A DNA stretch of 64,000 nt from Camarhynchus parvulus (taxonomy: Eukaryota; Chordata; Aves; Passeriformes; Thraupidae): contig NC_044572.1 in the NCBI RefSeq assembly GCF_901933205.1, forward strand, positions 26,374,501-26,438,500. Direction: 5' to 3'. Below the pieces are notes generated by a model that made no database searches, was not told where the DNA came from, and worked only from the letters and a program-made list of their open reading frames with translations. This document shows, in pieces, positions 52,138 to 64,000 of this stretch; positions within the stretch are counted from its first letter, which is position 1, and every line of letters begins with the position of its first letter. Position numbers and translations under genes: made by a program.

Positions 52138-55100
52138 CGAATGTTAAATTTTGTTATATTGCTTTTTTGGTGAGATCCTTCTCATGGGACAAATCAGCCT
52201 CATGTAATTACAAATACAGGTGCTACAATAAGTGTCCATAGAGTTGGAATGAAATCTCTTGCTGTGTATATGACTGGTTGTAACATTGCAAATTTGAAAT
52301 GACACATTTCTAAATTATTTCCTTCTCTTTAAAGTCCAAACATAGAGACTATTGCTTTCCCATTTTATCATAGGGGCCTGATACTTATATTATTATGTAT
52401 CAATGAATCTCAACATATTTCTGAACATGGAAGTTGAATCAGCTGGATTATCCATGAAAAATAACAAGAAATATGTGCACAAAAATCCAATTCCCACCAA
52501 AATCCATGGGAATGTCTCTGATATCTTCAAGGGACTTTGGATTGAGCTGTCACAGGTGGGTGAAGGATATGGTTATACTTTGGAAGAGTCATAAATATAA
52601 TTTGATCATAATCCTGTTAGAAATCTTGCATTGTCTGGTGAGTTCGCTTTCGTCTGATATACAACTTCAAGACATTTTGAAACATGGAGCTGTTCACATT
52701 TTAGAAACAACACCTGCAATATAATTTGCAGCTATCTTTATGCAAAATCATCTTCCTGAATAGCCTAAGACAAACAGTATCAGGTTTTCAGTGTAACTGC
52801 TAGAAACTGTTTGTCTATTTTTGTTCTGTCCCTTCAACAAAAGAACAATAAATGCAGAACAACATTCTCTCTAAATTTTGAAATCATCTGAAAAATATTT
52901 ATGTGGGAAGTTCTCTCAAAAGAATTATTTAGCACATCGCACCTTTGCTCAGAATGTATTCTTCCAGTTTCCACATTAATTTATTTCATAATATTAGCGG
53001 TAATTTGATGGAAATTGCTGTATACAACTGTGTTTGAGTGATATGTTATGGGCACCTCTTTTAAACTTAGGGCTTCTCTCTGAAGTTCTTCATCAGAAAG
53101 TGTGATTTGGTTCTTTGGACATTGGATTGGTGAAATTAGCAATTTACATCTCTGTAAATTACATCTCTGCGTCTAAGACATTTGGATGCCTGTCAATGCC
53201 TGCAAACCCAAGCTTGAGTTACTAAGGAAGATTAGGAATCCAAAACCCACGGAAATCCTGTCACAAAAGTACCATCAGGAATCTGTGCTTTAACTATCAA
53301 AGCTATGTGGAGAACAGCCCTAGTGGAAAAAAACCCAAAAAACTAGCCATGCTTTCCAAAGTGATGGAATATGTATAAAACCAGAGTATTTCTGAAATAA
53401 AATGAAAAATATTTTGATGAGAGTTATAGTCTATTCAGAACAGATATGTATACTTTCTAAATACTTCTACAGCATTTTTCATCTTCATAAGTACTTTGCT
53501 GATATTAATTAATCCTCACAATGAGGTGGCTGACAAATTAAGGTGGATGAAGAATTCACAACAATTAATTTATCTAGGAAATATAGTTATTTTCCTTCGT
53601 GTGAAGTGTTCCAGAACAGACAGGGAATTTTACTCACTTACTTGTACTTCATAACAATTGAGTTAAAATTTTATGCAAATGTAATTCAATCAATGGAGTT
53701 ATTTAATGTGGCCGGGTTTGATGTAGAAACTTCAAGAATTAACTGTCTGATATGCATTGCTCTTGAATCAGCAGCACTCCCAGGCTCCAGACACACATCC
53801 TGTACATACCTGATCCCCAGTAATGAACAGAGACCTAGATATGTACCAGGTTGGTTTGGGGGAAGAAACCTGTGATTTTCATCTGAATTGGAGCAGTGGA
53901 AAACTTCCAGTTGGTCTTGGATGTGAAGGATTGGGACACTTTCACCCAGAGCATGTCATGGTGCACAGCTCACTTTCAGCCAATATACAATGAACAGCAC
54001 GCAGTTTAACAACTCCCAGATTTAACACCCATGGGAATTGTCTGGCACTAGCTGGCATTCAATATCTGTAGCCTCATCATTCAGATGAGCTGCCCATGTT
54101 AGGTACGCCTGCAGCTCCTGCTACTGCTGCTGGTTATGTGTTGTGAACTGCAGCTACAGACTGTTCCATGCTGCATGAGAGCCCCAGCTGACAGCAACCT
54201 ACGTCATTTATAGCTGCTTGCTCTGCTTTGAGTCAGCCTGTTCCTGCCTGTTTGGCACCACCATTTTAAAAGCTAATGTCAGAGAAAGAAACAAGGAGGC
54301 AGCACACTGCTGAAAGAACAACAGAAATTATTTTTTCTAGCACTTTAAACAGCAGGTGAGTTATATATGAAGTAGGAACAGTACATGCCAGCTCACAAAT
54401 TTGTCACGAGAACTTCCGTATTCCTTGCCACAAAATTACATTGTGGGCAATGGAAATATTGCAGTGGAACCTGTAGAAATATTATAATATTATGAGATTT
54501 TGCTAACGAAAGCGTCTTGTCATTTAAGCAATAGTTCTCCATTCTGCAGTGGAGAAAAGGATACCTCCCTGTAAAAGTGCACCTTCTGTAATAGCCAAAT
54601 ATAAAATTTCCATTATGAGAAACAAGCATGCTTGAGAGCAGAAAATGAATGCAGGCAGGAAAATATTGTGGTTTCTCCACAGCATAGAGGTAAAATAATT
54701 GCAAAAGTAAAGTGAAAACACAAGAATAGTAGCAAATCTTTGCCATCTTTCTGAGGTGCCCAAGTTAAAGGTCCACTCGATAGAAATAAATAAGCACTTT
54801 TAAGAGAAATGTGGCATACTGCCAGCAGAGATTAATGCCATTTATTTCTTTTTGCTTACCCTACAGAGATCTCAGGTTGAGCAGATTCCTTGGTTAGGTT
54901 CTTCACTCTGGTAAGAGGTGAGAGTGTAGAAATCTTCCCTCTGAGACAGCTTTGACTTTCGCAGAGCTGTCAGGGAGATTTCCTGATGCAGGAGATTTGT
55001 TCTGCTGCACATGACAGAGGACTGCTGGAGAAGGGAGCTTCTCTGTGCCCTCTTCTCTGCATAGTGCTCACAGTAGTAATAACAATAATAAAAATCCAAT

Positions 55101-56219
55101 ATAAGAACAGGCATTAAATACGTCTTTTTTTTTTCTACTTTTTGCAAAAATACTTTAAAAATTGTACTTAAATCTTTGAAATTCAAAATAGGTTCTTTGA
55201 AACTTTTTCCTTAAATGGAATTCAAAGCTTCTAACTAGCTTTTGATTTCTCTGTTATATACTTTGTAGTGATCATAAACATGACATATACTTGGTTATCT
55301 TAAGATGTACCTCTACAGTGTTAGAACAAAAACAAGTTTCCAGGCTGAAGCCAGATTGACCCTGGCTTTACCCGATGGTTGAAAGAAGGGTTTAAACCTA
55401 GTCCAGTTCCATCCATGGAAAATGGAAAACAATTAAATGTTTCCTAATTGCATTATCTCCCATATTTGAAGTTAATAAAAGCATAATCTATTTGTACCTG
55501 CCATCTGCCTTAGGAGACAGCAGAAGATAATGAAAATATTTTACTATCTATTTTCAAATTATAAGCTGTTGTTTCCAAAGAAAGTCAAAGCCCATGTATA
55601 TTATCACTTTATTGTTCTCCAGGGACTGCAGTCACTATAGTGATTGTAATTACATGGCTTCATTAACTTTCTACATTCTACCTGTTATGGGGGTTTCACA
55701 TTAAGAAAATTTGCATATACAGGAAATGAATACCATTTGCAAGAAGCTAATGTCATTAAACATTTAAGAAGTCTCTCTCAAGTAAACAAGGAATTTTCAC
55801 TAGAATATCCTTTTAGTGTGCATTTAAAACCAATGCAGTCACAATTGTCACCTTAAAGAAAAACATACAAAAACCACTTAGAGTAAGCAACAGCCTTCTT
55901 AAGAAAACTGCTTTAAAATTGGAAATAATTCAATTACTCTCACAATCATTACAATGCATAATCAGGTGTAATATCCTCCTGTCAGATTAATACTAACTCA
56001 TGGTTAAGAGAGTGTATGTGTGCTTATGATATACTGTAACCAGTGACCTACATTTTAATAGCACAACCCAATGACAACTTTCATTTTCCATCCAGCAATT
56101 GACTAATTTTTTCCATCAATGGATTACACATAAAAAATAACTTTTGGTTTTTATTGAAATACTGTATTTTTATAAAAAGGATAGATAGACTCAATATGAA
56201 CAGAAATATAACACTGTGC
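52138..56219. other. AT-rich unique DNA, one GC-richer patch
   Basis: No gene or repeat family is recognised. A GC-richer island at about 54,050-54,260 contains a CRE-like TACGTCA, a TTTATAG word about 5 bp beyond it, and an AP-1-like TGAGTCA. The frames at 53,543-53,875 and 54,393-54,746 have no recognisable domains. Confidence 0.55.
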
Positions 56220-57374
56220 TGTAGTAGTGGTGTCATGTGTTGGCCTTGGCCAGATGCCAGGCACCCACCACCAAAGCTGCTCACACACTCCCTTTTGTCG
56301 CTGCAGAGAGGAGGGAAAATATAAGGAAGGGTTTGTGGGTTGAGATAAGAACCAGGAGAGAGATCTCTCATTAAATACCATCAAGGGCAAAACAGGCTAA
56401 ACTTAGAGATAGGAAGTGAATTTATAACTAACAAAATCAGAGCAGGATAATGAGAAGTAAAATAAGCCCCCAAAACCACCTTCCCCTCACCCCTCCCTCC
56501 TTCCAGTTCTATCCCCTACCCCAGTGGCACAAGGAGACAGGGAATGGGGTTATGGTCAGTTCATCACCCCTGGCTTCTCCTGCTGTTAAGGGAGAGGAGT
56601 CGTTCCCCTGCTGCTCTGTGGGGTCCCTCTCTCAGAGGACAGTTCTCTGTGACCCTCCCCAACACGGCTCCATCTCAGGAGCAGCAGCTCCCTGTGACTG
56701 CTGCAGGGTGAGTCCATCCCATGGGGAACAGCCCTCCCAGGCTGCTGCAGTGTGAGTCCATCCCATGGGGAACAGTCTCCCCAGGCTGCTGAGTGTGGGT
56801 CACTCCTCCATGGGGTGCATCCCTCCAAGGACAGGCTGCTCCAGCCTGGGAGCAGGGTCCCTTTCTCCACAGGTCTCCCACAGGGTCACAGCCTCCTCTC
56901 AAGCACTCGCGCACCCAGTGTGGGCTCCTCCTCCCCGGGCTGTGGGTGGATCTCTGCATCCCCCACGGCTCTCCATGGGCTGCGGGGATGCAGCTGCCTC
57001 ACCATGGGCTGCACCACGGGCTGCAGGGGAATCCCAGCTCTGGCACCTGGAGCACCTCCTCCCCCTCCTTCTGCACTGGCCTTGGGGTCTGCGTGTTGTT
57101 CTTCTCACATGTTCTCACCTTCTGCTCTTTGCTGGCTGGAATTAAAACTGCACCATGACCTTTGTTTTGACTCCTTCTTAAATGAGTTACCACAGAGGCA
57201 TTACCACTGTTTCCAATCAGCCCAGCCTTGGGCAGTGACACATCCATCTTCAGAACCATCAGAGATTGGCTCTGCTGGATGTTGTGGAAGCCTCCAGTAG
57301 CTTTTCACAGAAGACACCTCTCTGGGCCCCATTACCAAAAACCAGGCCATGCAAACTGAAACCAAGTAGGAACA
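56220..57374 (-). mobile_element. Long solo LTR, ERVL-type endogenous retrovirus
   Basis: On the minus strand the roughly 1.15-kb element follows the familiar long avian ERVL LTR. It has TTTGCATGGCCTGGTTTTTG near the start, then TTTAAGAAGGAGTC, AAGGAGGGGGAGGAGGTGCTCC and repeated GCAGCCCATGG blocks. ACTGACCATAACCCCATTCC follows, then a region around 56,421-56,440 where the family's AATAAATT polyadenylation signal has decayed to TATAAATT. Close to the end come TTATATTTTCCCTCC and GCACCTGGCATC-type words. It contains a 44-bp tandem duplication (56,708-56,751 and 56,752-56,795). Possible start is TGTTCCTACTTGG (57,374); the 3' end is 56,220 or 56,231. No clean 5-bp duplication is visible. The many open frames of 69-182 residues here are GC-rich LTR artefacts. 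Confidence 0.85.
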
Positions 57375-60325
57375 GATGTTTTTTAGTCTGTCACATCTTC
57401 ATTTCATGAACTTGATGCAAGCCCACCGATGCCAAAGGACATGGGGTTATTTTTCCATTTGCCCAAGCCAGTTTTTACTGAGAATACCCAGCTGCTAACT
57501 TTAGTACATAGAAAATGTTAGAAACTTTTTTTGGTTTGAAGCCTTTTTCCTTGTCCAAAACTCTTATTGTAGCATTATGCTTTAATACAGTGCGCTATGT
57601 GTACCTAACTCTTTTAAAGAATCTGACCTGATTCTTATTTAATCCTATTCTGTGTTGTGTTTCTAACACTCCTACCATAGCTGTCTCCTTTTGTCTTGAC
57701 TGTGCTGTTCACACTTCTGGGATTTTTTAAATACTAGCCCAGCAAATACCAGTGGTGCACAGGCGTTGTTGTTTCCTCTGGGAAGCTTACAGCTCTATGC
57801 CATTTTTGGGGACAATTCTTTTGATTTAAGTAATTTTCTTATATAGTGTAGTGGAGAATAAAATGTATAACTGCCTATTGTAGATTCTACTTTAAGGAAT
57901 TCAGAGGTTCCAAGCTGAAGAATGGACATTCTAGTACTTAATTTATAGGAGCTTAAGGTCTTTACTAGTTCTCATTCTTCACACTTTCTCCTTAATATAT
58001 GTCTGAAGTAGACTTTGTCTTTAAACTTCTTTCCTTTTCTAATTTTCAGTAAAGCAAAAATACCACAAAACCATTTTTTTTCCTATGGGCTATTATCAGG
58101 TTTATATTTGTTCAGCACTTTGAGCTCTTATGTTGAAAAATGCTGTAAAAGCATAAAGCACAATGAGCTGGACTTCATCCGGCTGATATGACAACGTAAA
58201 AGAAGCATGAGGATGTCCACCAAATTCCCTATTGTACCAGTTCTGAGTGCAATATCTATCTTCTGCTTACTCTGAATACAAGGATTATTATTAAACTGGT
58301 AGCCATACAGCCATTTTGGCAGGGAGAATAAAGAAAGAAGTAGAGCAAAATATTAAGAAGGAAGTCTGAGGTTCATCTGTGAATCAACACAGGTGGTTAA
58401 AGAAGCTACTCTTCTGGCATGAAGTACACTTCACACTAACAGCTAACCAAGGCCATGAATTTTGTGAAAATTTCCTGATCAGCTTTGGAGGAAATTCAGT
58501 GCATAAATTCTCCTGTGGTTGTTCCAGTTGAGCTGTCTTATTTTGCAGGGAAACGAATAAGAAGTGCTCACACAAGCTCTGTGTAGCTGAGAGTGATAAG
58601 GTTTTTGGGCAGTGCAGTTGGTCTGTGCTGCAAATCCCTCCAGTCTGGCTGTGCAGCCCCTGGTGGTGTGCTCCCCCTCTCCTTTTCTCAGGATGCCTTA
58701 CCATTGCAGGGAGAGATGGGCTTGGGTAAGGGAGGAGTTTTTCATCTCTCACCTCCAATGGGGTCACGAGCTCAGTGGGAAGAGAGTGAGAGGGAAATGA
58801 ACTAAGTGAGGTGCTAATGGCTCAGGAACTACAGTGTGAAAGGGGTTATGAATGAGTAACCAGTATTCAAGCCCTTCTTCCAGAGTACAGCAGATAACCC
58901 ATATGTAACTTTTGTGAGTTTAGGTTTTCTTGTCTTTTCACTCCAGGATTGTGCGTTATTTCTCATTTATGAGCTCATTTTCTTGGTGTGACCCAAATGC
59001 TTCCTTTTTTTTCCTTTTCTCCACTTAATGCCATCAATTTTTTTTTACTGATTGACTCGACTTTCTTCCAATACAGAGACAGATTTCTTGTTTGCAACAG
59101 TTCATGTTAATGGCTTCTCTTACACTTATAAAATGTCCTTGCCTTTTGCAATATGTTCTTCAAAGTACATGATGCACAGAAGTGATTTTCTAATTCCATA
59201 CTACAAGTACTCAGACACTGTTTGAAATATATTGGTTTCCTGGATTGCAACTATTGATCTAACTTTGTTACTGGAATCTTACGGTGAAAAACCTTTCTTC
59301 TTTCAGCTACCAAATATTTTCTCCCTACATCTTGCTTTGCTTTACTTACTCCCTGACTTACGAATTGTTTTGGTTTTTTCTCATTCTCAGCAGTTATACT
59401 TCCTTTCCTTTAACAGCTGTTCTTAAGGAATTTCACTGTTGTATAGTTACTTGTGAGCTAGACTGTTTTACTCTCTTGGTACCTGCTGTCTTTACTTGAA
59501 GCCTCTAAACCAGTAATTGGTAACAAGTTTCTCTCAGTGGGTTTTACACACAGCTGCAAGGCAGAAAATAAACAGTTCTTTCAAGTTTACACTCTTAGGG
59601 TTACAGATGTATACTAATGACTTCCCCAGCTTGCAAATGCAATTTTTAAAGGGATATCATCCTTTTGCATTAACAGATTTCTAATAGCTTTACCACAATT
59701 TAGGCATTACCTTGTAATGAAAGTGGTGAGAACATGACATCAGAACAATTTCCTTCCTAATTAAAGTATCTTTCCTAATTAAACTAGTCACTGGTGTGTA
59801 AGTCCGTAGCTTTTCATCAAAAAACAACTCACATCCCAAAAGTTTTTTAACTTATTATAATTCTTTAAAAATTCTGGTAGGAATGCCCAATATGTTTTCA
59901 CTCCTAATTATTTCAACACTTATATAAAAAAAAATAGAAAAGTAGAAAAATTAGAATTAAAAAAAATTAGAAAAAAATTATAGTGTGAATTAGGCTTGTT
60001 CAGAATTGTCTCTTCTTGTTTTTTGAGCAGAAATATTGAAGTACATACAACAGGTGGAATACTTTTGCTTTTACTGAAAATATATATGAACACATAGTCA
60101 GTAAAAACAAAGATAAAAAATCAAAATTCAGTCTTTAGCTAAAGTGTCCTGTTCTTTTCCTCTTAAGCCTTTGACAAAAAATCAGCAATGAAACAATGTT
60201 TCTTATAAAGTCTGAGGAGGGTAAAATAAATATTTATTCAGCTAATCCAATCTTAATAAGCTAGGTCATGACTTAATACACAAAAAGATGTGTGTTTTGC
60301 TGAAAATAGAACATATGCATAAACT

Positions 60326-60372
<47 letters not shown>

Positions 60373-61081
60373 GAGGAGAAAAAATAAAGTTAAATAAAAT
60401 TAATTCACCTTTTATAACTAAACTTGTTTTATCGAATTGGATTTTTTTTTCATCTTCTAAAGAAACCTTTTCAAAGGTTACACAGATTTTTCTCACAAGC
60501 TATTCCATTATTAGCATCTAGTATGGTTTGGGTTTTTCGCAAAATGAAACAGCAATGCTGGTTTGCTCTTGTTGTTTAAGCTTTACATGTGACTTTCATC
60601 TCATAATACTTCAAAGGCTTATTTAACAAGCTCAAAAAGTATCTACAGTGTTTTGCACAGGTATGCAAATCAGACCACTAAAGGCTTGGGATGCTGGGGA
60701 AATGTGGTTATTCCCATCATAAATACAGTAGCAAGAAGAAAAGATTCATCCCCACTGATTTTGAATGGTAGACATTGTGATTGTACAACAGAAGAGGGAT
60801 AACCTCCTGACTGAGGAGGGAGTAGCACAGTTGCTGATATTCCTGTGTTTGTCTACCCCTTCCATTGCAGCAAAATGGCAAAGTGCTCAACGTCACATGG
60901 AATTGAGTTTGGCCTCTAATTTTGTTATACTCATTCTATAAAACATATCTATATGTCATAGCTATAAAACAGCTCTGTGCTGCTTATTAGAGCAATGCTC
61001 TGTGCAGGGCATCTTGTAAGTACTTTGGAAAAAAGCATAAATGTTTTGTTCCCCCATGTCAAGAACAGGAAGAGGAACCAC
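57375..61081. other. AT-rich unique DNA with a (TG)n run
   Basis: No gene is recognised. The word TTTCCTAATTAAA is repeated within 59,750-59,784 and an A-rich patch with ATTAGAAAA words lies at 59,930-59,980. GC-richer sequence at 58,600-58,800 was examined and no known element was recognised. Confidence 0.55.
60329..60367. repeat. (TG)n microsatellite
   Basis: This is an uninterrupted TG run of 39 nt. The Cys-Val and Thr-His strings in frames on both strands come from it. Confidence 0.98.
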
Positions 61082-61203
61082 CTAACAGCAACAAGAAGGA
61101 TCTGGTGCCAGCTGCAGTGCCGGAGTTCCTTGGCTGCAGCTGTCCATGGCATGCTGATGGACAGGAAGGCGAGGCCAAGGAGAAACCAAATGCTCAAGTG
61201 CAT
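61082..61203 (-). CDS. Possible first coding exon with signal peptide (weak candidate)
   Basis: On the minus strand an ATG at 61,203-61,201 has A at -3 and opens a frame starting MHLSIWFLLGLAFLS. It then reaches M-P-W-T-A-A-A before K-E-L-R-H-C: a short polar start, a hydrophobic core and an A-x-A-type cleavage site, as in a secretory signal peptide. A possible splice donor, TTAG|GTGGTT, follows at 61,082/61,081, which would make a 122-nt coding piece ending in phase 2; the donor is weak. The patch is richer in GC than its flanks. Against it: I do not recognise the protein, no second exon is visible downstream within this window, and hydrophobic frames arise easily by chance. The longer frame starts at 61,230. 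Confidence 0.2.
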
Positions 61204-61253
61204 CTTCACACAATGGCTGCGTGTTAGCATAAATCTGAATTTCCTTTTTTAAG

Positions 61254-63759
61254 AAGGCCATGCAAAGTTGGAGGAAATGCTATATTAAAACGTTTTTGTT
61301 TTTTTTTAGTTAAGATTCCTGTGAATGGGCAGGTGGCTATATTAAAGTACACCCTTCCAGACAGTCTCCCTTTCACTTCTATTTGTCAAAGACAGGGAAG
61401 TGAGGCTAAAAGTACAAATCCACAGTAACTACAGATGTAAGAGATGAGAATGTGTTTTTATAAATTTTCTGTCATTTCGGTTACTACCACCTTCTCTAGT
61501 TCTATGTCCAGAATGCCAGAGGCAATGTGGAAATGGCAGCCTATATTTTTTCTTTTGAAATGTTTTTTCCATAACTTAAGAAGTTACATGTTAGATGCAA
61601 ATAAATCTTTAATTTCCTGTCTTCTTCAGGGAATAATAACCTCTTATTTGACTCATTACATTGAAGATGTAATATGCATGGAGCATTTGAGGTAGTAGGA
61701 TTAAGATTTCCCAGAATGTGGAAAGAAGAGCATGTTTTTTCAGAGATCTCATCCAGTAAAGTATTCTGAAGGGCATTATTTTGCACTTTTTTATTATTTT
61801 CAAGTTAGGAGATACAGGTTTATATTGTTTTAAATAAAGCAGTATTTTGTAAGTAGTATCTTGTTGAAATGACTGGCAACAAATAAATATGTGACTTCCC
61901 TATTTTATAAATGCAAATTCTAACATCAGCGGATGCATTGTGGAGTAGTGCAGTCTACGAAGTTTTTTGAAATTAGAAATATCATAATGGTGACAAATAG
62001 AAAACTGGACAGAATTTCTACGTGTGTCATGGTACCTTTGGCTCCTGAACAGGGTATTCTCTCTTTTAATATTAATTACAAGGTAAGAAGCATTTGACAG
62101 TTTACAAAATCAGAACACAATTAGCTTGAGCACATTATACACTGTTGCACATAAGAATTCTTAAGGCTATTCAACAAATGATTTTCCCCCCACACTTTTC
62201 ATTAGAGGCCTTTGTTGCCATCCAATCTTGATTTTAGAAATTAAAGCTAACAACCAGATTGAAAGAAAACAGAGACTGACAGCATGGGGCACAGTCTCAA
62301 AGCCACAACTAACAGCATGAGGCAAAGCAAACCTCAAGCTATTCCAGCTCTTAGAGAAGGAAGGGGGGGTGCGAAAAGCATTTGCAGGAAAACTCAATTA
62401 TAACAACCCACAGCTATGGTAAAGCACTTGTGCATGTTGACACTAACGCTTTTTTCTGCTTAATGTTTTAATTAAATACCTATAAGCCAACTCTTCTCCT
62501 CAGTCAGTGTCCGAGCAGTACTTCTCTATGGATAAATGTTTACATCAAAAACTCTGCTGAGGGTTTCAGCAAACAAGTCTCAGAGAACTGAGAAGGCTTT
62601 CAGCCGAGGCACTTGAGATCAAGAAAGCACCAGTGATTAGAAACTAGCAGTACAATAACAGGACGATTTAATCCACCCAAATGTCAGTCTCTGGTTTACA
62701 AGTTGGCAATCCCATCTTCATCTGCAGACAAAAGGGCACTGGTTAGTCATCTGTTTAATTCTCTTGCTGCGGCATGTCACTTGGATGTTGAAGGAAAATC
62801 CCTTGATTCAGTCTGCCATTTCTGACAGTCTCCCTCTAGACCATATTAATAAGCTTTTTAGAGAAGTGAATGCAGAATAATCAGCAGGCAGCCTGCACTC
62901 AAAATGGAGACAGAATAGACAGCAGAAATGCCTTCTTTCCTTTCTAGTTATAGTGCATAGGTGACCCTTCTCTCACAGAGCAGCAAATAATTTAGACTAA
63001 GATTGCCTTTGAAAGCCACAACATAATTAACCACTTCATGCATGTGATGTCTGTCTAGCTTCAAAACCTGATTCTTTGCAATGGAAAAGATTCAGCTGCA
63101 TTTGAATTAGATTTATGAAACATGTTAACAGTAGCACAAACAGATAGAAAGGCTGCCTGGCATCCCAGAATACCTGGGGAATTTCAGTCAGAAAACAAAC
63201 ATGTTACTCTTTAATGTAGGCTCACATCTCATTATAAAATCACAAGTGGAATGAGACACACTTTGCCTTTTTAACTGTGTTTCCAGGAGGCAGGTAAGTG
63301 TTGTGCTACAGCCAGTCCTGCTAAGACCTGCATGATTTTAATATATTTTGAAAGCAAATAATTTGCTAGATAATGGGGGTCTTGCTGTGGACATTTCCTG
63401 TTTTTCTCTATTAATAATTTCTCTATTGCCAGCTGTAAATTGAAATTGTCAATAGCTTTGTTTAACCTATTGTGCTCTGGCTGTTTTAAGGTGAAGCTGA
63501 AAAGCAAGCTGTTTCAGGGTATCCTTATTTTCTTTTGAGAAGAATTTGCTGGTAAGACATTATTAAACACCGAGAATGAGAAAACAGGAACCTTGGAGCC
63601 CTGAAAACTATTTTTATTTCACTTTCAGATGAAGGAAGTAAGCACTATTGAAAATCAAGTTCAAGATATGCACTTACAGACAAGAAAAGCGAAAGGAGGT
63701 TAAAAGGAGAAGGAAAGAAATGTAATCCTGTATGATGTGGTAAGATGTAGGTAAGGCTC
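61254..63759. other. Unique DNA, no gene seen
   Basis: No exon or repeat family is recognised. Parts of 62,450-63,550 have fewer simple runs than the rest of the window and could include conserved noncoding sequence, but nothing specific supports this. Confidence 0.45.
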
Positions 63760-63960
63760 GGGGAGGAATTTGTCAAGCAGAAAATTGACAAAACCTGCTA
63801 TTAATTATTGTGCTGATGCTATCAGTGGCATTACCATAATCAAAAAGTGAGGCGTGAACACAATTCATGAGGCGCTAGGTCGCTCGGGGGTTAAATCATT
63901 TATTCTCAAAGGAGATTTTAAGAAAAAAACATAATTAGCACTAAGAGAGAGCACAAGAAT
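63760..63960. promoter_or_regulatory. Candidate conserved element with clustered CpGs (unproven)
   Basis: Five CpG dinucleotides fall within about 45 bp (around 63,852-63,896) in a window otherwise very poor in CpG. They sit in GAGGCGTGAAC, ATGAGGCGCTAGG and GTCGCTCGGGGG, flanked by TTAATTATTG and by TTAAATCATTTATTC. Retained CpGs between homeodomain-like AT words suggest either selection or lack of germline methylation. This is inference from composition only. Confidence 0.3.
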
Positions 63961-64000
63961 TATTTTATACAGCCCATGTAGCCAGTACTATCTCAGTGAC

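Noticed and set aside
54393..54746. 117-residue minus-strand frame with hydrophobic start
   Set aside because: No family resemblance, AT-driven composition and no GC or splice support, unlike the candidate at 61.1 kb.
56450..57300. Frames up to 182 residues in the GC-rich segment
   Set aside because: They lie inside the ERVL LTR, overlap on both strands and show no protein family.
1..64000. CRISPR arrays, operons, prophage or bacterial defence systems
   Set aside because: There are no spaced direct repeats, no dense gene arrays and no ribosome-binding sites; the repeats are all vertebrate retroelements.

Overview
This window looks like AT-rich, gene-poor nuclear DNA from a songbird (order Passeriformes). 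It is either an intergenic desert or the inside of a very large intron. Three things point to the organism. First, there is a tRNA-Ile-derived SINE fused to a CR1 tail (34.85-34.97 kb), a design known from passerines (the TguSINE1 type). Second, chicken-repeat-1 (CR1) LINEs of several ages are present. Third, there are solo LTRs of avian ERVL and ERVK-type endogenous retroviruses. I see no convincing protein-coding exon, no functional tRNA or rRNA gene, and nothing bacterial or CRISPR-like. Almost every open frame is a chance frame, a low-complexity artefact, or part of a repeat.

Layout from left to right. At 1.8-3.1 kb there is a solo ERVK-type LTR (minus strand) followed by a short ERVL-type solo LTR (plus strand). 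At 9.4-10.1 kb a MIR-like SINE is followed directly by the decayed 5' part of a CR1 carrying its ORF1 esterase domain, broken by a frameshift and with its catalytic positions changed. At 12.83-12.91 kb there is an 81-nt near-perfect hairpin. At 21.0-22.8 kb a younger CR1 3' end is followed by an ancient CR1 relic. At 30.0-30.36 kb there is a 343-nt polypyrimidine compound satellite. At 31.3-31.9 kb AT-rich DNA with homeodomain-like words may be a conserved noncoding element. At 34.85-35.49 kb the tRNA-Ile SINE and a CR1 with the same kind of 3' tail lie about 100 bp apart. At 43.4-44.15 kb there is a second copy of the ERVK-type LTR (plus strand) and a further LTR-like tail. At 48.0-48.5 kb there is another ancient CR1 relic, at 51.7-52.1 kb the third ERVK-type LTR (minus strand), and at 56.2-57.4 kb a long ERVL LTR. 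The last 3 kb hold a possible signal-peptide exon (61.08-61.20 kb, minus strand, weak case) and a CpG-bearing block at 63.8-63.96 kb that may be conserved.

No genes here work together in any visible pathway. The features tell a history of retroelement insertion, solo-LTR formation and decay. The best-supported new observations are the three same-family solo LTRs with intact 6-bp target duplications, the long hairpin whose two internal C.A mismatches become G.U pairs in a minus-strand transcript, and the paired SINE and CR1. I had no alignment or database access. Family names are recognised from memory of consensus features and should be confirmed with a repeat library.
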